Of a stretch of 64,000 nucleotides of DNA, positions 58,205-64,000 are shown one piece after another; position 1 is the stretch's first letter, and each line of letters starts with the position of its first letter. This DNA comes from Prostheceraeus crozeri (Eukaryota; Platyhelminthes; Polycladida; Euryleptidae). A program made the translations under genes and the position numbers. Where the stretch lies: NCBI GenBank assembly GCA_907163375.1, contig CAJQUW010003226.1, positions 1 through 64,000 of the forward strand, given 5' to 3'. The notes beneath the pieces are model-generated. The model searched no databases, was not told the origin of the DNA, and saw nothing but the letters and a program-made list of their open reading frames with translations.

Positions 58205-59612
58205 AATTCAATTACAAATTTCAGCATCATATGGTAAATCAGATATAGGAGATCGTGATAAACTGTCAACTAGTTCATTTTCCTTTCCCCGAATACTTTC
58301 ACTTTCAAATTCGAATGACTGATGAGATAACATCCATTTCTGAATTCTGGTGAGTAGTTTATCAATACTCTTTTTATAGAAAGTAGTCAAAGGAAGTTCG
58401 AATTTTGACATATTTTCAAAATATGAATGGCTTAAATCGACCAAGAGCATGCAAAATAGCGAAAAATTCCTTCTCTATGTGTGAATAACGTTGCTCTAGA
58501 TCCGTAAGGCATCTCGATATAAACATAACCGGAAAACTTTCTTGGAGTAAGACAGCTCTTAAACAGATTCCTGACGCATCCGTCTGAATCACTATCGGTT
58601 TTTGAACATCAAAGAATTTCAGACATGTATCTTGAGATAATTTCTTCTTTAACAACAGAAGGCTCGCACCAGCAGCGTCAGACCATTCAAAGGATTCCGA
58701 CTTCGTCAGGTCCCATAATGGCTTTGCAATTTCTGCAAAGTTGGAAAGAAACCGACAGCTTGCATACCCTGCTAGTCCCAAAAATGATCTTAACTCTTCA
58801 ACAGATGATGGAGTAAGAAATCTCATTTAGGCATTTAACTTTTCGTCACTCAGATGCAGAAAATTTGTGTACCAAGAATTGAATATCTTGTTTTAAAAAT
58901 GAACACTTATTGGTTTAACTTAATTCCAGATTTTTCCAATGTTTCTAGGACTCGAAATAAACGTCGATCATGTTCATCTTTGTCAGTTCCGAACACGAGA
59001 ACATCATCCAGGTACGCAAAGACACCTTCACAGTCTCTCAGTATGTGGTGCATGACTTTTTAATATATCTCGGGTGCACTATTGATTCCGAATGGCATTC
59101 TAACATATTGGTACACACCAAAAGGTGAGGAGAATGCTAACTACTGTCTAGATTCTGGATGGATTACTACTTGATGACATCCCGATTTTGCGTCAATAAA
59201 TGAAAAGTATTTCGTACCCGCTAATTGAGTTAATATCTCCTCCAATGACGGAATCTGGAAGGGTTCTCTCTGCAGAACGGTATTGAGGTTCCGGAAATCG
59301 GTACAGAGACGGACATCTCCATTTTTCTTTCTTGCGATTACCATGGGAAAACTCCATTCAGAGTTGTCTACCTTTTCTATGACGCCTTCATCTAGCATGC
59401 TCTGAACCTTTTGCTCAACTGATTTCAAAAGTGCGGCAGGTAAGCAATGTGCGGGAAATGAAACTGATACGGCGTCGAGTTTTACTCTTAACCTGTACTC
59501 AACGCCTTGAATACATCCCAAACAAGAAAATAAACGAATATGACGTTCATGTACCTCATCTTGACTTTCATTTATCGTACGAATAATACCAGTATTCTCA
59601 TTCGACAGCTTG
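58205..59612 (-). pseudogene. Ty3/gypsy-type retrotransposon pol relic (reverse transcriptase and RNase H)
   Basis: Minus-strand frames keep the gypsy order: a segment rich in SFPAHCLPAALL, then VIARKKNGDVRLCTDFRNLN (reverse transcriptase), MPFG and YLDDV motifs around 59000, then the linker LGLAGY and the RNase H region (TDASG near 58580, with a Y-S-H-I-E-K-E-F helix). The catalytic DD of the reverse transcriptase survives, but stops and frameshifts occur at about 59143, 59080, 58830 and 58430. No integrase or LTR was recognised. The 5' part is displaced to about 61200 by an L2-type insertion. Confidence 0.88.
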
Positions 59613-59656
59613 CTGCGTTCGTAGCTGGTCGGATATCTTAAGCGCCTCGTGTTGCA

Positions 59657-61084
59657 TTGTGCGCGAGTGTCGTTTGCTGTCAGTGTCCCTATCAGTCAAT
59701 ACATGCATGCATGGTGTTCTATTATTCAATATCAGCGATACGTGAGATTGGACGTAAAACTTGTGTTGGGCTTAGTCGCGATATCAAAAGAAGACTTTTG
59801 ATATCCTTTAGATTGTTGTCCTTTCTTAACTCAGAAAATTTGATACCACCATTCCAATCAGCCTACCGCAAGAATCACAGTACAGAAACTGTTATCCTCA
59901 AGCTCACCAGTGACATTCTAACGTCGATGGACAATGGGAAGATTACTCTATTTTCGTCCCTAGACTTGTCATCAGCTTTCGATTCCGTTCGACACGAAGT
60001 GCTTATTGATCGATTAGTCACATCATTTGGTTTGTCTGGAAATGTATCAAGATGGTTCGAGTCACATCTTCAAAACCGTCACCAATTCAAACATTTCCGT
60101 GACACATTTTCTACTACGCAACCAGTTCATACAGGTATACCGCAGGGATCAGTACTCGGACCAATTCTCTTTTCATTGTACATCATAGATGTCATTCCTC
60201 TAGTTCAGAGCTTCGGTCTGGAGGTGCATGTATTTGCAGATGACATACAGGTATACGGTTCATGTGCTCCCAATAACTCGTCATCATTATCTTCGACAGT
60301 GTCCTGTTGTATCTGTGCGCTAAAAGATTGGTTGAGGTCTAACGGCTTGCATCTGAATACACAAAAGACAAAATTAATGTGGTGCGGTACTCGTCAGCGT
60401 CTGAGTGATCAATGGAAAAGACAAATTCTTGTTGGGAATCAGCTTCTTCAACCGGTCTCTGAACTTCGCTGTCTTGGTGTCGTGATGGACTCAAGTCTCT
60501 CGTTTGCGTCCCATATCACGAAAATCGTCTCTTCATGCTTTGGGAGTCTTCGGCAGCTTCGGTCAGTTCGTCAATCAATCACTGCTCCCCTCACGTCACT
60601 CTTTGTGGTTGTCTCGGTTTTTTCAAAGTTGGAATATTGCATCTCCGTTCTTGCAGGCATTACAAATGAGCAGGCTTCCCGACTCCAAAGTGTCATCAAC
60701 GCCGCTGCCCGACTCGTGCTCAACTTACCTCGGTCCGCTCATATTACCTCGCCACTTCGAGATCTTAACTGGCTATCCGTGAGACCTCGCATCGATCTAC
60801 GCATTGCCATCCTTGCATATAAATGTCTCAACAATTGTGCTCCACCATGCCTGTGTCAGCTGATGGTCCCAACATCATCAGTGTCCAACCGCCGACGTCT
60901 ACGATCTGCTGCCAAGAACTCTGTCTGTATTCCACGACTTCGTCTAAAGATAGTCTCCAAGAAAATTTTTTCTGCATCAGCCGCCCGAGTGTGGAATCGA
61001 CTGCCCTTCTCAGTTACCTCCGCTGAGTCCCAACATTCTTTTAAGAAAGCTGCGAAGAACTTCTTTATGACTGACACACCTTGA
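59657..61084 (+). pseudogene. L2/CR1-type non-LTR reverse transcriptase, 5'-truncated, long intact frame
   Basis: A 475-codon frame without stops. Recognisable sequence starts about residue 45 (RRLLISFRLLSFLNSENLIP). It continues with FQSAYRKNHSTETVILKL (domain 1), SLDLSSAFDSVRHEVL (first catalytic aspartate), GIPQGSVLGP, HVFADDIQVYG (the FADD catalytic pair), LGVVMDSSLSF, the thumb, and the usual tail LRSAAKNSVCIPR...FFMTDTP-stop. The endonuclease and ORF1 are missing, so the copy is truncated at its 5' end, as is normal for LINEs. The intact frame suggests a relatively young insertion. It lies inside the gypsy relic, on the opposite strand. Confidence 0.9.
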
Positions 61085-61196
61085 AGTATTATGTATTTTA
61101 TTTATTGTATTTTTTATCAAACTTTTGTAAAGTGGCCTTGAAACTCCTTGTGATAATGCTACTGATAATAATAAATCGTGATCAAATCAAATCAAA
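61085..61196 (+). other. 3' end of the L2-type copy with (ATCAA)n tail
   Basis: After the stop come a short AT-rich 3' UTR and a tail, gatcaaatcaaatcaaaa, a short tandem repeat of the kind LINEs of the CR1/L2 group carry instead of poly(A). Confidence 0.65.
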
Positions 61197-61275
61197 AGTA
61201 TACCCAACTTTATACATGAATGACGAGAAAGTAATGGATGTTTATCGACAGCGTCTACAACCCAGAATTTTGCTG
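61197..61275 (-). pseudogene. Displaced upstream piece of the gypsy pol relic
   Basis: The minus strand reads FWVVDAVDKHPLLSRHSCI, matching the segment between protease and reverse transcriptase in gypsy pol (F-V-D...PLLGR...LGL). It is the part expected just upstream of the 59612 end, so the L2 copy splits the gypsy element. Confidence 0.7.
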
Positions 61276-61279
61276 TAAT

Positions 61280-62590
61280 ACTGCTTCCCTTCTTTCATTT
61301 TTGCGTAACTACATGTTGTAATCCATTTTCGTACCGAATGAGAAGGTTTAATGGCTCCGCGTCTTGGAAGAAAGACAGCACGAGTTGCAGCTATCGTAAT
61401 AACTTGCAACAGGAACATATAAAATCATCTCAACACTCAGTATACATGTTACAGTGCATACCAACGTTTGCAATAATTGTTTCCACACACCTAGGTTTGC
61501 GTTACATAATGCTACTTTATTATTAATGACTAATTTGCATAATAACCTAAGGTTGAAATGGAAAAATGATGACATAAAGAGTTATTGAATCACCTATATA
61601 TTCATCAATTTTTTGATGATCTTAAAAGCATTCCCCAAGACCAAGGATGGTAGAGGCATTTTTTTCATGCAGGGTACACGGCACGCAGATTTAACTCCGA
61701 TGCTGAATATTTTATACAGATTACCGGTATTTATCTTTTATTAACGCATTGATTCCATTGAGTTATATTCTTCATCCTTCATTTTTTACAATTTTTGCTT
61801 TTGTTTAACGAGGAAAACTCCTACAACATGGCAACACGAAATCAGAAAGTCAACCCCATGCTCTTTTGTCTGTTGCATGTTTAGTCCTACCCGATTCAGT
61901 TCCACTGAAAAATTTTGAAGCGCCGGACATTTTTATATATTCGATATGATTTACGGAAAATGCCAGCAAATATTTCAGTTTATCTTTATTAAAGAGCAGG
62001 AAGTGCCAAACAAATGAATGAAGACTGCATGTGCAGATGCTGTCATTGGAAGATATGAGTAGACAGACATGCAGTGCGCCATAATGACATTTTCAATTGT
62101 GAAATATTTTAGAAGGCTTATCTAATTAACAAATTGAAATTTTCAGGAAGTTCCTACTGCTTTCATCTAACTATTGGGGATTAATTTTATACCCAGCACT
62201 AATGTAGACAGTATGCAAGATAATAATGCTGATCTTTATTTCTTGACTTACAAAACGAATGTAATTCGGTGAGTGCAATTACAAAACTGATTTAAACTGA
62301 AATGTAGCATGTAACAGAGAAGGAATTTTAACTTCCACGACTGTACAGGGTCGGAAAGGAAGTATGCCATTGCAACGACTGCATTTGAATATTGCAAATA
62401 ATAAAGTAGTAGCAAAAACTTCGTGAAGTTGTAGACAGAAATCGTTATATTGAATATAATGATACAAAAAATCCACCATTTTGGTGGTGGAAAGGAGTTT
62501 GCAACAGTTCATGCATTTAGGATTTCATGATCATCTCTACGTTGAATTGATCGAAACGGTCAGAGAAAGCAGACTGACTGCCATAGAAAG
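61280..62590. other. No gene recognised
   Basis: The left part may hold more decayed gypsy sequence. No frame could be supported. Confidence 0.4.
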
Positions 62591-62594
62591 TAGC

Positions 62595-63135
62595 TCGCTC
62601 AATGAATAATCGCTATTCAAGTGAAAGTCCTTAGTAGAATAGAAACCCATTCGTCCTGGCAATGTGCAAAAGATGCACCCGAAGGAGCGCAGTGGGACCA
62701 GAGTACCAACAATCTAGCTCATTCCACCCAGCACCAAACTAACAGCAGCCCTGCACCACCCCTGGAGGCCCTGTCACAAAGGATGCAGACATACAAGGAC
62801 ATTAAGCCGGCAAGGGACATAGCTGCTTCTATGGGAAGGTCCCATCAAGCTCCTTAACCCCGGTTCGTTTGCACCTGTGTCACGCTGACTTCCAACGAAA
62901 ACAACTTTTCCAGCAATCCTCTCCGTTATGAGGGACGTGCTCAGTACCGCTGACTGGCGTTTCAGGGGTACATTGACAGTTACAAGAGTGTCTCCCCCAG
63001 TCACAAGCACTAGCTCGTACGGGCCAGGAACCCAACAAGAACCAACCCTGACATTGCTAGCTCAATGAACAAACCCTATTAATATGAAAGTTCATAGTAG
63101 AATAGAGACCCATTTGTCCTGGCAATGTGTCAAAA
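62595..63135. repeat. GC-rich block bounded by ~75 bp direct repeats
   Basis: gctcaatgaa...gtagaatagaaacccattcg (62595..62670) recurs at 63058..63135 with about ten differences; both end in cctggcaatgtg. The 390 bp between is much richer in GC than the surroundings and has fairly open frames on both strands (62621..62857 plus, 63010..62774 minus), but no recognised domain. Confidence 0.6.
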
Positions 63136-63139
63136 TTTA

Positions 63140-63812
63140 AGTTATCTGCTGCACTGCAAAGCTATTTACCGAATTATCTACAATACTAGCATCATTCACA
63201 TATTGCCGTTCAACGATTCTTACACGATGGGGTATTAAAATTAATAAAAAGTATCATAATGGATTCAGCTAAAAAAGAATTACAAATCTCTAAATTTTTG
63301 CCATGTAGGTCGAAATAAGATCATTTTTGATATTTCATGAACGGGTGCAGTATCTCGTGATGCTCATTTCCTGAAAATATAGCACTCAGAAATTATAATT
63401 GCATGTCTTTAGCGGGAGTTACAATTATGTACATGTAGACGATGATAGAACACATGAGCCATAGGCCTGTATCTGAGGAGATATATCTCATCTGCACTTG
63501 TTATTAGGTTGACGAGCAGACGCATAACCATATAGTCCGGGAGCTAGCGTGAAGTTGTGCAGGGAACGAGGTAGTACATAAAACTTTCACATAGCATAGT
63601 ACACCTCTAACCTACTGCTAAACTTCGCGTCTGCCGGATCAGATCATTTGCTTTTCAGAAATAGAGAGGATAACACAATCCTATGTATTTCCAGTGGTAA
63701 AATTGTGACATTTAAGGTGTTGACTCCATTTTTTCGAATTTTTGCTCATAAAAGTTACACAAATTGGTATTTTGTTGAACTGGTTATTATAGAAATCATC
63801 TACAGATCATGA
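63140..63812. other. No gene recognised
   Basis: AT-rich sequence. A dispersed repeat phrase at about 63558..63595 is shared with 52575..52610. Confidence 0.4.
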
Positions 63813-64000
63813 TCTTTCAAATGAGTTATCATTCAGTGACAGAGGATGAAGTAAAGTGTACAAACAGACACTTTTCGTTAAAGTATATCAACAATTTTCC
63901 TGAAAATTCTATGTCAAAATTTGCAGTTACACCAACGAAAAGTGTCTGTTTGTACACTTTACTTCATCCTCTGTCACTGAATGATAACTCATTTGAAAGA
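63813..64000. repeat. Perfect 67-bp hairpin, cut by the window edge
   Basis: 63813..63879 is the exact reverse complement of 63934..64000, with a 54-base loop. All 67 positions match. The pairing may extend beyond base 64000. Confidence 0.97.

Noticed and set aside
1..64000. tRNA, rRNA, CRISPR and bacterial operon features
   Set aside because: None was found by reading. The only tRNA-like motifs are the degenerate boxes near 46200.

Overview
The window looks like AT-rich nuclear DNA of an invertebrate animal. It has spliced genes with GT-AG introns, a metazoan-type cyclic-nucleotide-gated (CNG) channel, and dense, mostly broken transposable elements of animal type: hAT, Tigger/pogo, Tc1-mariner, PIF/Harbinger-like, L2/CR1 and RTE non-LTR, Penelope-like, and Ty3/gypsy. 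An arthropod would fit the mix, but the sequence does not settle the phylum. Nothing bacterial is seen: no operons, CRISPR arrays or Shine-Dalgarno-led gene rows.

Host genes. (1) At the left edge, on the minus strand, an unrecognised ORF runs off the window (413..1), and just upstream lies a short UBA-plus-RING ORF resembling the C-terminus of IAP proteins. (2) A plus-strand terminal exon of an unrecognised gene lies at 2182..2352. (3) A complete minus-strand CNGA-type channel gene spans 31375..8336. I assembled it from four exons whose intron phases all match; it predicts 704 residues. (4) The last two exons of a minus-strand LIM-domain gene (LMO7/LIMCH1-like LIM) lie at 57000..56806 and 51434..51236. 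They join in phase inside the LIM domain.

Everything else is mobile DNA or anonymous AT-rich sequence. The CNG introns hold a PIF/Harbinger-like element and an inverted partial copy, a second long inverted repeat, non-LTR reverse transcriptase relics, two short hAT elements, an RTE relic and a dead Tc1-type transposase. Between the CNG and LIM genes lie a second Tigger relic, several MITEs and a very similar inverted pair of Penelope-like copies; a hAT element has inserted into one arm. The LIM intron holds another hAT element that retains the C-terminal end of its transposase. The right end carries a decayed gypsy element split by an L2-type insertion, a GC-rich block bounded by direct repeats, and a perfect hairpin that touches the window edge.

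Five hAT-type elements could be delimited by 8-bp target duplications. Two further transposons were delimited by TA (Tigger) and TTA (PIF/Harbinger-like) duplications. The most unusual pattern is the number of long inverted repeats built from two copies of one element with a 0.3-0.7 kb spacer.
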